Assembly (NCBI GenBank): GCA_013365325.1
Contig: JABVXV010000163.1
Coordinates: 1 to 64,000 of the forward strand
Direction: 5' to 3'
Origin: Dipetalonema caudispina
Taxonomy: Eukaryota > Nematoda > Chromadorea > Rhabditida > Onchocercidae
DNA length: 64,000 nucleotides
Shown here in pieces: positions 1-12,738 of this stretch; within the stretch, counting starts at the first letter, position 1; each line of letters starts with the position of its first letter. A program made the translations under genes and the position numbers. The notes below the pieces were generated by a model, which was given only the letters and a program-made list of their open reading frames with translations, did not search any database and was not told the DNA's origin.

Positions 1-1952
1 ATTTTTGTAATCATTTTAATGAGTAAAATAAAGAGCGAAAAAGGATAAGCAAAGATTAGTAAATAAGAATGCAAATGAGTGAGGAATAAAACTCAGCGGA
101 TATTTCTATCTCTTTTTTTTTTTTTTTTTTTTTTGCTCGATATCTATTTCATAATAAAATTGGCATTGGAAAAGTTGGAGACAAAGGATAAGTTTAACGA
201 CCACAAGCTTACCTTCTAAGGCTTAGATTCTGGCTAATCATCGAAGTCAAATGAACACTCAATTAATATGATTTCGATTATTCAATTAACGAGCAAATTT
301 TAAATTTTTCGTTTCTGATCATAAAAGTTAGCAAATGTAAAATTTAAAATCGTTTGAAACCTAATAGGTACATATGGAAAACAAAAAATTTACTGTAAAA
401 ACAAATTTGAAAAGGAAAAAAAAAAAAAATTCAGTTAGAATTCGATGTAAAATCTATGCTATGGAATTCATTCCAAATAACACTTACCTTAAGAATTATT
501 ATACATTTCTGTAATTCCTATTTCAAGTTCCTTTTAATATGCACATTCATATCATTTGTTTTTTAATTATTTATTTCTTAAAATTTAAACATTGTATTTG
601 ATATTTTAAACGAATTTTTTTTTCTTTGTTCCAAGTATATGTGTACAGTGTAATAAATGATTGAAAATACAAAATGGATACAATCTTTCCAATTCTATAA
701 TTGATAAGAACATTCAAATTTAAATTAATTGACCCTGAAATTTTAGACTTGAAAATTTAAACAAAAAAAAATCATCAACCAATGATAATTTCTAATTTCA
801 AAAAGGCCGAGCCATTGACCAATGATACTTCATGGTGCAACCATTGACACTGATACTAGTCATTTTCATGATAGGTTAGGGGGGGGGGGGGGGGAGGTGG
901 AAAGGGGAAGGGTCAAAAGTTATTAGTGGGGAAGGGGAATTGGATTACAGGAATTGCAATAAGTTTGATTTTCTTCTAAATTAATCGAAATTAAGAGGAG
1001 AAAATAGCGATGGAATTGGAGAAAATTTGATTGGCATAATTAACAATAAGTATTATTTATGAAAAAAAAAAAAAAAAAAAAACATTGGAATATATGAGGA
1101 ATTAGAATATTTATGTGTGCTAAATGTTAGTGATTGGAGAAAAAAAATGGTTTAAATTTCAAGATATATCATAATTTGATGGTATTTTCACTTTTTAGAG
1201 GATATCATAATGAAATTATGGATTTAAAAAGTGTGGTTGACATCAAAAAGCGATTACCTATCAAGTTTTCATGTAAGTACTCCGGTTTTTCAATTCTAAT
1301 TTTAGTTACTTTCAGTTGGATTATCTTATTTGATAATTAGCAAATGATTCAAACTTTCGAAGTTCGAAAATTTGAAGGGTTCAAATTACATCTGTTGTCC
1401 TGTTGTGTTATCTTTATGGTTAGGATTTTTCATAAGATTGAACATCTGTTTCAGAATGAGGGGAAAGAGTTGAAAAATCGAAATATCCGAGGTATCTGAT
1501 AAGTTGGATATATGTTTATCTTCTTTTTTTTTTTTTAGATCGTGGGAATGAAGCATTGCAAAAAATATGCCATAAAAAATTATCCAATTTTTTCGAGAAA
1601 AATGTTGTTTTATGGAAAAGGTTAGCATATTTGGAGTAATAGTTCCAATAGTAAACATTAATTTTTGAGGAATTTCGTAGTGAAACATACGTAACTTATA
1701 GGTTGTAAAGTTCTTTTAAGATTTGAATATGTGGTTCAAAAAACGTTCGGATAATATATTAAAAATATTCCCTTCGTATATGTTTGAATAAAAAACAATT
1801 TTCTGTTCTAGCAAAAAAATGTTGAACTAATATGTTTTTTTTAATCCTGTACAAGCTAAATTTCAAAACAAATGTTGAGCTGAAGGAACAGGTAAAGCTC
1901 ATTATCCGTCAAAATCAGGAATAAAACAAAAACTAATTTTGTGAAATTTCAG
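1..1952. other. Upstream region of TRAPPC10; no gene resolved
   Basis: AT-rich sequence with poly-T and poly-A tracts (for example 113-134 and 1061-1082) and one G-rich block at 879-938. The 5' exons and promoter of the TRAPPC10 gene probably lie here, because its first recognisable exon at 1953 begins at a splice acceptor. No convincing coding exon could be identified. A 100-codon minus-strand frame at 1386-1688 has no family resemblance. Confidence 0.5.
879..938 (+). other. G-run block, possible G-quadruplex
   Basis: Sixteen consecutive G residues at 879-894 are followed by short G runs of 2 to 4 up to about 938, in an otherwise AT-rich context. Four or more G runs of at least three bases on one strand are enough for a G-quadruplex. 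Homopolymer length in the assembly may be inexact. Confidence 0.6.
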
Positions 1953-4900
1953 GAGCTCACAGCAATACTCTTTATCGTATCATGCGCATTTCCTTTTTGA
2001 ATTCGTTTCCTTTTCAACTGATACTTTGATTAATTACAAATCGGCTAAGCCAAAAACATGGGAGGAAGCATCACTGCTGCATTTCTTTTTCTTGAATCCA
2101 TCTGTAAGTTTTTAAATTATAGCATATGCAATATACAGGTATCACTAACTAATGAAATACAAAATTTATTTATTTGCACTAAACATGAATTAACATATTT
2201 AAATGAAAGTAGTTTTTTTCATGATTCATTCATCGGTGAGCACTGAGTTAATAGAGATGCTCAGTCGGGTATGATACAGCCCTTGGTCAGTGCAGTTGAC
2301 ATTTTTTGTTTTTTTGTTTTTTTTCACTATGTAAAGATGATTTGTTTTCTGCTTCAACGTAATTTTTACCCAATTATTTACTGATAATGCAAAGTTTAAA
2401 ATAATAAATAAGAGTTTCTGTTGAAGTTTCAATATAAAAATACCGTTGCTATTGAAATGAAGTGTTCTGAAAATGTGGTTGAAATTACTTGGACTTAATT
2501 GTGTAGAAATGACTGACGATTACTTCATTTATATTTCAGACAGTAGCGGAATATCGAAATGAATACAGGAATGAAATAAGTGAATGGTTCGCAATGTTAA
2601 GCAAAGTCGAAGGTGCGGAATGGTTGATTGTGTTCGATAGTTTGAAAGCACGAGAACAGAAGAACCGTGGAGCTCTTATTGAGCGGATCAAAAGTGATTT
2701 CGCAAAATTCACAAATAGGTTCATGCAATTCTTTTTAATTTTTTCATGCAGTTTTTTATTCAAGTTTCTTTATCGAGACTTCTTTAATGTTTCCTGCTTT
2801 TTATCCCTCACCTTTATCATTGAATATGCAATGCGCTGTGAGTTCATTTCGTATTAACTTCTGGTCATTTGCTGAACATTTAAGTCCTCGAAAAACAAGC
2901 AGTTTTTTGCTTTTGTTTTCATTAAATGAATAAATTATTTAACCAGCAATCTTACGAGAGGGTAAATTTAATAAAATAAAATAGTTGACATAATGAGTTT
3001 TTTAAGAGCTAATTAATATTTGACTTATGGTCGTGGATTTATTGAAAATAGTTTGTTTTTTTTTCAGAAATCAATTAATTTTCAAGGAACAAAAGTCTAT
3101 AATCAGTAACTAATTTCAAAATCATGATTTGTATATGTTGTGTCAATATGTGAGATTATATTTCATAATTTGAAGGATTTCCATCAAATTTTACTATACT
3201 GGTTGGTTTATGGCAATAATTTTTCCCTCAGTTTTTCGTATATTTCAGGATTGTTGAAATCTATGACCCATCGAACATAGTCGCATTGCAAAATAGCATG
3301 CAGTCACACCTGTTAAATTCTCTGGAGCATTATGTAACACATGAAGAAAGCAGTTTATCCAGTCGGAATGATCAATATTCCGACTCTAATTTTGATTTCA
3401 TTTCGTTTTGTCGAGATCAAGTAAGATAATTGTACTTTTTGTGATTGTAAGTGGAAAGTCAATGGTTTTGTTCTTCCATATTACAACTAGAAAATTACTG
3501 ATTTCTCTCTCTTAGCTTTACTAACAAAAAACCGATCCATATCTTTTGCAGTGATATTTGATGGAAATATTCGTCGTCATAATCATAATTTCGTAGTCGT
3601 GGCCTAAACGTAGCCTTGATTTAAGCGATTAGTGCAAAACTTATAATTAGCAAAAAAATTGCATTTTGTAGGCAAACTCATCGGTTTTCAGATGAGTCTG
3701 TCTCGTCTTTACCAAAGTTTGGGCATGTTTGAGCAAATACTTGCATTATTTGATGAACTTGATGCTACGCTCTCACTAATTGCCCTTCATCATTCATCAG
3801 AAGGTAAAATACACCATCGAAATTCTGTAAATTTGAAGAAAGAATGTCCGTCTAATTTGAATAATTTAAAATTTGGAAAATATTGAATATTATGAATTCG
3901 TAACTTTTTGCAAAGTAATACACATGGATTCTTTATTTGGCTTTTAATGTCTCTTCTAGGGCCTGTACCAAAATGGCTAGCGTCATCAGAATCTTTCACT
4001 TCAATGTCATCCGGTTGTCCACTCTTCGTGGCGATGTTGAGATGTAATGCACCGTGGGATAATATTACGATTGTTGAATTACGCTATATCATTTTGGCAC
4101 ACCAAATATTGGTATAGCAAACCAACTTGGATTACTTTTTTTGCAGTCACTGTTTTTATCTTCGAAATATTATTTTAGACGGTTTGGTTACTCTTGGAAA
4201 TGGAATATTAATTAGAAAGGAGTAACTAAGTTAATGATTTAGAGGGATTGAAAGGGTGGTTTTGAATGATAAAGGATGAAATTCTCGTCATCTTGTTATC
4301 GTGCTTTCCAACGATTAAAGGACGGTAGAATTTATGAAATAATAACAACTAATTGAATCATTTAAACAGAAACTGCTTGTTGTAATCTTAGAATTTATTC
4401 ACAATTTTTAGAAGCTAAAGTACATTAATAACAAGAGTACAATATTCTATGATTATTGAAAGAGATATCAACCATTATTTGCTACAATTTGGAATAACTC
4501 AGCGTTTTCATCTGAGTTTCAAGTCAAATCGAAAATATTCGCTTTATTGTGGATGAATTTCATCATTTTTAAATTTTTCAATTTAAAGAAAGAAAATCTT
4601 CAGAGCACGATGCAAATATACGAGGAACGCTTGCAACGGGTTTCAACTACTGGTGATAATAGCTTACAGAATTTGAGAACTGAATTTGCTGTTACATTGT
4701 TGCGTTACTCACTGCACTGCTTAAATGCAACATTCGAAAGTATGGTAGTTTTCAAGGTATCTTCTACATTGAAATTTACTCACAAAAGAGAAGCAGATGA
4801 GTATAAGCAAGAGCTCTGCTTTCTGTTTTTTGAATTATTTACTACTTATATATGATTAATCCGCTAAATTAACGTTATTTTGATTTTTGTTGTTTGCTTT

Positions 4901-7900
4901 TTCTATTTTAATGTAGTGTACTTACACGATGGTTTATCTTAGCTTACACTTATGTTTTTTAATTTTAGTTAAATTTATTCTTCCAGATACCATTGAACTG
5001 CGACGAGATGCAGTGTTGGATAGTTTCATTTTGTTTAGAAACAATGCAGCTGACATCGTTATTAACTGAAATAACAGACGTTGAGCAGGCGGCTCATTTA
5101 ACGTGTTCCCTCAAGTTAGCCAATTGTCAAGCCGTAAGTTCATCTCAGCAAGTCTTTATTTTTTATCGTCTTTATGAAACTCATGCAAATTCTTTAAAAT
5201 TTCAAGAAGAATCCTTTTAAATTATTAAGTAATTTTTTGTGTGCTAGATCTATCTCAGATGTCAAGACTGAGTGAAAGGTGGGATTTGGTTGATTGGAAG
5301 AAAATAGCGAAATGGTATGAAGATGGAATTGCACGATGTGGCATGGAAACGATTAAAACGAATGCTGTGAATGAAATAAGGCAAGGGTTTAATCTGTGCA
5401 TAAGGCCAAATCCGAAGTTTTATCTCTGATAATGAAAGAAGTCAGAGTTCAGTTGATTTCGAAATACTTAGATGTAAAGATTTGGGTTATTCGTATGCCT
5501 CACTTGGAATTAATAAAAGAGAGTAGGCTGGATTTGTTCTAAATCAGATCAATGGTAAGAAATCCTCTTTTTTTCATCCCTATATGTCTCTGAATAGTTG
5601 TAAAACCTTTTAAGGAATAATTACAAAATGATTTTTCATACTTTAGTTAAATTTATAGGAATGTTGTAAAATTGATGGATTATTCGTTTCAGACAGCTTC
5701 TTTCCGATAAGCAGCAGTTCACGCATTACATGCAGAAATATCATGAAAGTTCCATAGCCCTTCTAAAACATTTTGGATGGAGGCGTGAAGCACGTGCAGT
5801 TGGTTGGGAACTGGCAAAATTTTTGTTGTATGATAATTTTCGGTTCATATGCACTGTTCAGTTATGCGTTATTGCAGTCTGCTGCAGCATTAATGTATTT
5901 CAGAAATGAAAGGATTATTGAGTTCTAGTCAATACTTGTTTTCCAACTTACTCTTAATGTAGATTTATAGTATTGTTATGCAATTCGTTTTAGTAATCAA
6001 AACTATCGAGAAATTGCCATGATAAAATTGCATTGGTGAAATGTTCATGAAAGAAACAGATTGTTTGTAGCTAATTGTCTAGAGCTATCCACTCGTATCC
6101 TACTATCTCATTCTTTCAGATCATTGGATCGTGCAGAAGGAGCACTTCCATATTTATTGAACTTTATTTCCGATTTAATTACAGACGGTTCAACAGTATT
6201 ACTGCTTAGGGATACACTGCTTTTCACTGTAAATCATTTGGAGAAATTCCCAGGAATCCATTTTAAGGAGTAAGCTTTGTTTTGCTGCAGTTTTCCAATC
6301 TTTTAAACTAACCTAAATTTTTATTTTCAAACTCAGTAATTGAAAGGGAGAAATTTTAGGCTTGTGGAATTTTATTTGATATTGATGAAACTAGCCAAGA
6401 CAGAAGAAGAACGGGTGAAATATTGTGATAAATTGTTGGAATTAAGTGAAAAGCCGAATATAACGAAAATAAGGTTCCATTTTTTGTTGGAAGCCAATGG
6501 AAACAGTGAGTATGAGGGAATTTCAGGTTTTAAAATCCTTTTTGAGGAAAAAGGAAATGGATTTAAAATTTTTCAGCTGGAAAAAAGTTACACTAAATTT
6601 GAGATGAATATTTTTATGCTGATGAAGTTGTGTTTTAATGAGATTCAAGAACTGATAAGATTTTGCCGATCAATCACAAATGGGTTCATTTATCAATCAG
6701 CAAGGTGACTTATAGAAAGCCTGTACTTTATTGGCCAAATTGTGTATTAAATTCGTCTTTTGAAATGAACCCATTTACAGGTTGGACTCAAATTGTAAAC
6801 AGTGCAAAACCTTCTCTTTTGGTTACAATTCTTCATTTCCTTTTCTGTTGGCAACACCGAATGAAACAGTAGAGATTGATGCTAGAATTGTTAGCTGTTT
6901 TCCTAAATCGTTAAAAAACTTCAAATTGCATTGCTATATGAAACTTTTTGTTCAAAATGAGTCGCAAAAGCGAACTGCTGGACGACGACCGCACTTTGAA
7001 TGCATGCACAATGTAAGTTAGTTGCTAAATTACGCTTTTATAAGTGTTTCCTGTATTTATTTCACTGGTTCCGTGGAACGTGTAATGAGACGATGGCACA
7101 TAGAAATACACACTAATTCATAGTTACCAGTTGGCAAATTATTTAATTGATTTGATGATCAGACGAACTGCTTGTTTTAACCGTCAGCACTTAGCACTAA
7201 TCGCTTCAGTAGTTTGAAACTTTTCATAATCTGTGTGCTATGCTTTAACATAGACTTTTTTTTTCGGTCATCCATCGTAAAGGTTCGTCTTCGTAACAAA
7301 TTTTCATAATGAAAGATTTTTCATCAGTGACTCCTCAGGCATAATCTTTAATCTCTTGGTTTTGGAATGAAGTAAAAGGAGTCTTGGATTTCCGTGGATT
7401 CCAGGAAGCAGATGGTATTAGTCGTTTTGCATGTGTTTGGAAAGGTGATATTGAAGTGCGAAAGGGATCTGTTCAAGGATTTAGCATGAATTCGACTGAC
7501 GAATCGAAAGACCGCTTGATTTTCCAAAGTTCTATGACGGATGAACTCAAGCCCGGTAGAAATATCCTAACATTGACCGGCAAGGTATATTTTGAATATT
7601 ATAAAGATTTTGGATAAAATTTTTTCTTATAATTACGATTAATATTATATGAAATACTATTTCATACCTGTTAATAAATAACTTTGTTCTTAAATTTTTT
7701 GAAAGTTATTTATTATTTTTATATGCTTCTTTTTTTCCATTTTTCTTGGGTGGATGAAGTCCACGAGAGATGATTCGAGATCTTTCGAATGAAAAAAGAT
7801 AAATTCAGTGTTAACTTTTAATTGCTCAGAGTTAAGGGAATATGATCTGTTATTTGTTCAGAAATGAAATTTATAATGTCAACGTATTTGTTATAATACT

Positions 7901-10900
7901 TTTTCCGAACAGGCGTCAGAAGACACTGGAACATATGTCTTTGATTACTTCGAGCTGGAGATTGGTCGTTCGTTGATATTTCGCTGTGACTGGCTAGATG
8001 TGCCAGAAATCGAAGAGGATTTAGCTCGGCTGCCAACATGTTTCATTCACCATAAACCGGTTTCTCTGAAATTAAAGTTACCACCAAGTAAATTTTATAG
8101 CTTACTATTGTGTGTTTTATTGAATGTTTAACTCTGTTTTTTTTCAAATGGCATCAAATTTTCTAGTTTTTTTTTCGAGATTTCGAAATTTTTTGTTTTT
8201 TGTCAAAATTCACTAATTACAATGTCTTTTCAAGCGATACTAACTATAATCGCTTGATAACAAATGATGTTGTATTTAAGGTACTAAGTCTCGTTGGTGT
8301 CCCGTGATGATATTTTTCAGATAAGGAAAAATGTTTTTGTTGAATCGATAATAACGAAATACAGTTCAGGAGTCGCTACTTGAAAGTGTACAACTAGGAT
8401 GTGATGGCTGCTTGTTCAGTCTCAATTAGGCAAACAATTCCGGTTCACTTATAAGACACAATTATCAAAATTTTAAATTAATTTATGGTTGCAGACGGTA
8501 CGCTGTTAGCCGGTGTGGCACAACATATTGAATTCGAGATTTTCTATGGTACTGGAAGATCGATAAGTGATGAAAACTCAGTGCTACAATTAACTTGTTC
8601 TGATGGAAGCGATTTAGAATTTTGGGTATTATTTTGCAAAGTGATAACACTTTTAAAGTTTCAAATTTCTTTTTTTTTGAATTCACATCACAGACATAAT
8701 TTCAATGATTTTCTCCCTTTACCTCGTTCAACTATCGGTGATCCTACCAGCTAATGGATTTTCTAGATACAACTGAATTAACCGTTCTTTAAAGCATTAT
8801 ATGGGGAATACCGTGTTTTCAGCGCCATAAGAAAATGTTAGGCTTAGTAGATATCATTTCTTTATTTTTGCATTTCAAATTTTCGCCTTTTTTCTGCATC
8901 TCTTTCAATTTATTTTATATTTATGCTCTACTTTTTCATTTACAATGTCAATTATCACAGGGGGAAAGAAGGTGGAGTTCACAGCTAACTTACCTGTAAT
9001 GGTTCGCGGAATATACACCATTAAATCGCTTTGTTTCGCTTATGCCAATTTGACTTTTCATTTCCCAGGATATATCCAGAATGAAATGGTCTGAAATCTG
9101 TAATTATTCGTTGAATCGTGTACCCCTTGGAAATAATAAAACCATCACCGTTCATTTATGTAAAATTCTTCGCAATCTTTCAAACAGAGAAGAAAATGTG
9201 AAAAATCGACTACCGACTTGTTCTGCACAGGTATTTCTTCGTGGTTTTATGATGACCTAAATGACTTCTACTCAAAAGTACTTTTCTTCTTAAAAGCACT
9301 CATCATATTTTTTCACGGATATACCAGTAATAGCATTACTAAAATAAGCTGGATTCCCTATAGGAATGATGTTTTTTATGGAAATCTTTCCTTTGCTTGA
9401 GTTGAAATTCAGATTTTGGTAAAATGGATGGATGAAGAATGGAGTTTCATGGTTAATTTTGTGCCGTTTATGAATATTGATAATGGTACTTCTTTACTGG
9501 AAGAAAGGTTAAGTTGTCTCTCTTTTATCGCGAGTTTTAAAGCATAGCTTCGAAATCGATTCAGATATGCAGTATCCGCTTTTTTTGCGAACATTATTAA
9601 ATTATTCTCATTATTATGTTACTGAACTTTCCAGAGTTCTTTTCGAACTAGCACTTTTGCGAAACATTGATGAGTGGTTAATTATGCCTCAAGAAGCTAT
9701 ATTGAGCAAGAGAAGTGACAAATCACCCGAAATGCCGGCGAAATTGTTAAATCCCGAGCTTACGGTAAGTTGGAACTTTCTTATGCATATTTCAAGTTTT
9801 TAACACTTGCCTCATGTATCTTACTGACTTGTTGAAACTATTTTAATTTTAGTTTGTATTTGAACTTTTACTTTTATTTAAAATTTTAACTGTGATTAAA
9901 TCGATAAACCAACTACAAAGTTATTTTCATGTTATTTCATACAGATGTATAAGTCTCAAATATGGACATATGTGCTAGAAAATACGAGTTTTGTAATCCT
10001 TTATCTTTGAATAAGGAGTGTTGATAATGTTTGAATTTTGATACCAACGCGTTGAGACTTAATCTATCAAGTCAAATCTGGCATATTTCAACGTACAAAA
10101 TAATGCAGTATTTCTTTTGCAGTACATACAACCAGGATGTAGATATCGCCTAGTCTGGATTCTGCCGTCAAGTAAAGGAAAAACGGATGAGGTTGAGCAT
10201 TATGAATTACGGTTTACATATCGAGTGAAATCATTAAAGGGGTATAATAATGAGGAAAAATTAATTTATGATCGCGAGTATACTTTATTTGATGAATTCC
10301 CTCTACAATGCAAAACGGTTAGTTAGCTTTATTAGTTTTAAATTTTCGTAGTTCTCCTTAAAACTTCAAGCACCCTTTAAAACTTGAAACTGTTCCAATA
10401 AGCGATATCGTTTAAACTCGGTAAGGAAATAAGAAATGGTTCAAGAGAAAAGGATGAAAGATGTTAACTCTATCAATCTGTTTTTCTTTCCAAAAATCAT
10501 GGTAACCAGGCAGTATTTTGTTCTGTCGAATACTGCTTGAAAATGGTAAAATTTAATTTAGAAAAAAACTTAGACTTGGTTTAGCTGAGTTGTTAGAATT
10601 TTGTAACCACGATGAACTGTGTTTTTAGCCAAATTATGAACTTTGTGCACAACTGCTTTCATCACAACCCGGTGCAGTTCTTTGTCGTGTTGAAGATGCA
10701 TGTGATATGATAGTTTCATTGCGAAGTTTAACAAATCGTGTTGAAACAGTAGTTGTCGGTATTGACGCCGATCCGTCTTTCTGGACTATCGGTGAGAAGC
10801 ATAAATGTAAGTGTGCATTTTCACATTTTAGTTTTTTTCGGATTTAATGTTAGGATATAAATTTCATGGTCCGATTTGAATTTCAGAATAAATTTGAATT

Positions 10901-12738
10901 TCAGATTTCTCAGCCGAATTTTACACTTTCTTAATGAGACTTTTCATAAAAAAAAAACGGAAATATGCCTATTTCCATTCATTCGTCTTTTTTTTTAATT
11001 TTTACATTTGGTNNNNNNNNNNNNNNNNNNNNNNNNNNNNNNNNNNNNNNNNNNNNNNNNNNNNNNNNNNNNNNNNNNNNNNNNNNNNNNNNNNNNNNNN
11101 NNNNNNNNNNNNATTTGAATTTCAGATTTCTCAGCCGAATTTTACACTTTCTTAATGAGACTTTTCATAAAAAAAAAACGGAAATATGCCTATTTCCATT
11201 CATTCGTCTTTTTTTTTAATTTTTACATTTGGTTTTCGAAATTTCATCTTTCCCTTTGTCAGACTTGTGATGGAGTACCTTTTATAACTCTTATTTTTGT
11301 TCATTAATTTTCCCTTTTGGTGCGTTCTTAATCGATATCCAGTAATCCGCGCCTGAAATTTTAAAATCGTTGATTTTACTAATTTAAAAACAACTAGGAA
11401 TTCTGCAAAGATCCATTGTTCTTTAATTACCTTTCACCTATCTTTAATTCATCTTGCAGTATTACATGTAAAAGAAAGCGGTCTGGGCCAAATTTCGTTT
11501 ACAGTATTTCCAAAAATGATCGGGTTTTTACCGTATCCGCTTATATCTGTATATGGTTGTCGTCATAAACGATCAAATTCGGTGAGTGGTAGTTTTCGTT
11601 AATGAGGTAAAAATTAGTTCCTTAGATTTTTGGTTATTTCTAAACGATACTGTTGCTATTGTCTGCCTTAAAAAATGATGTAGCACAAGGCAATATCTTA
11701 CATCTCGTAATATGATGTACGACAGTAGGAGTAACCTAATGTGGGGATGAATAACCAGTAGAAAAGATGAATCTTCAATGCAGAAAACCCGCAGATAAGC
11801 AGAAGACATGGGATTCAAAGAACATGATAATAGCATTGTGGCGAGTACTTTTTAACTGTAAGCTCTATATTTTGTCAACAGGCATGGTGTCGTTTCCACA
11901 CTTCGTCAAATTCGGACAATTTTTAGGGTCATCTCTTCAGAATCTTTTATTAGCCTTTAATATGATCAATTTGTGGATCAGTTTTATCCTATCAATATTT
12001 AATGAAGTTTTTTTTTCCTTTTTTTTTCACTTCGAGCCTTCATTTTCATTACTTACGATACTTTTTCCGGAAGGCTGATCAATTCAGTTATCTCTTATGG
12101 TAGACTTTTATACGAATTCCAATACTGCGGGACATTCAGTTTCTTTCTTCTTTCTGTTGACTGGGTAATCACATACAGAATACTAGCGATTTGTGGTTTT
12201 CCAAGGGAGGCTCTCCGTAATCAACATACTGATAAATTACTCTGTACAGAGCACGTTAAATCTTTACATGTAAGACATGTTTCAATAAAACAGCAGGTGA
12301 AAAAATGCAGTTATACGGAAGTGTAAAAATTGATTGCTGGAAAAGTTAAATGTAAATATGTGAACTTGCAACTTCCACAGCGCTGCATTGATCAGGATGT
12401 TGCTATCGACATTGAAAATGATGTAAATAGTGTAAAAAGAATGTGTAGTTTATATTTACTTGAAAGATAATGACATTTTTCGTTTATTATTGCTTGAAAG
12501 AAATGCATTTAATCTAATCAATCGCAATTTCCATCGACTTTTCCAGGATGCTTCCCGGATATCCATTGAACATATTTACGATTTTGGGCCACAATTGTCT
12601 AGTTTTGTACGAACAAATGGAAAGCAAGTGCATGTACTTGGTGCCTTTACTACATCAACCGACTCGAAGAATACTGTTAGCATAAAAAGTAGTCGTCTGA
12701 AGGAAGCAAAAAGCCGAATAACGAAGCTTTTCGATTAA
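1953..12738 (+). CDS. TRAPPC10: TRAPP II complex subunit TRAPPC10 homologue
   Basis: TRAPPC10 is a core subunit of TRAPP II, the Golgi and trans-Golgi tether and Rab GEF. My exons are 1953-2103, 2540-2718, 3249-3420, 3692-3803, 3960-4111, 4604-4756, 4987-5133, 5259-5380, 5693-5824, 6120-6269, 6360-6473, 6781-7012, 7405-7584, 7913-8087, 8495-8625, 9069-9230, 9413-9507, 9635-9764, 10123-10317, 10629-10806, 11460-11581, 12381-12422 and 12547-12738. All junctions agree in phase and give about 1138 residues (human about 1259). Diagnostic stretches compared with human TRAPPC10 from memory: WEEASLLHFFFLNPS before an SEWFAML...GAEWLIV segment, MFEQILALFDELDATLS (human FEDALVQYDELDALFS), LLAGVAQHIEFE (human LLAGIPQRVKFT), and the C-terminal beta-rich half. 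The N-terminus is missing because the first exon opens at an acceptor. The donor at 5381 appears to be GC; a GT six bases downstream keeps the same phase. A 100-N gap sits in the intron 10807-11459. A few exon borders in the 8.5-9.8 kb part are less certain. Confidence 0.88.
10892..11233. repeat. 121-bp direct repeat flanking a 100-N gap (probable false gap)
   Basis: Bases 10892-11012 and 11113-11233 are identical by eye over 121 bp and lie immediately on each side of an N run of exactly 100 (11013-11112). This is what is left when two contigs that overlap are joined with a default gap instead of being merged. It lies in a TRAPPC10 intron, so coding is not affected. Confidence 0.9.
11013..11112. 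other. Assembly gap (100 N)
   Basis: A run of exactly 100 N, the usual placeholder for a gap of unknown size, located between two identical 121-bp sequences in a TRAPPC10 intron. Short frames that run across it are artefacts. Confidence 0.99.

Noticed and set aside
1386..1688. 100-codon minus-strand frame
   Set aside because: No recognisable family, low complexity and no splice context. Most likely chance.
3249..9764. Apparent frame breaks in TRAPPC10, first read as homopolymer errors or pseudogenisation
   Set aside because: Using acceptors at 3691/3692, 9068/9069 and 9634/9635, all exons join in phase with no indel needed, so no evidence of a broken gene remains.
10934..11219. Two plus-strand frames crossing the N run
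   Set aside because: They contain 34 undefined codons from the gap and lie in a TRAPPC10 intron.
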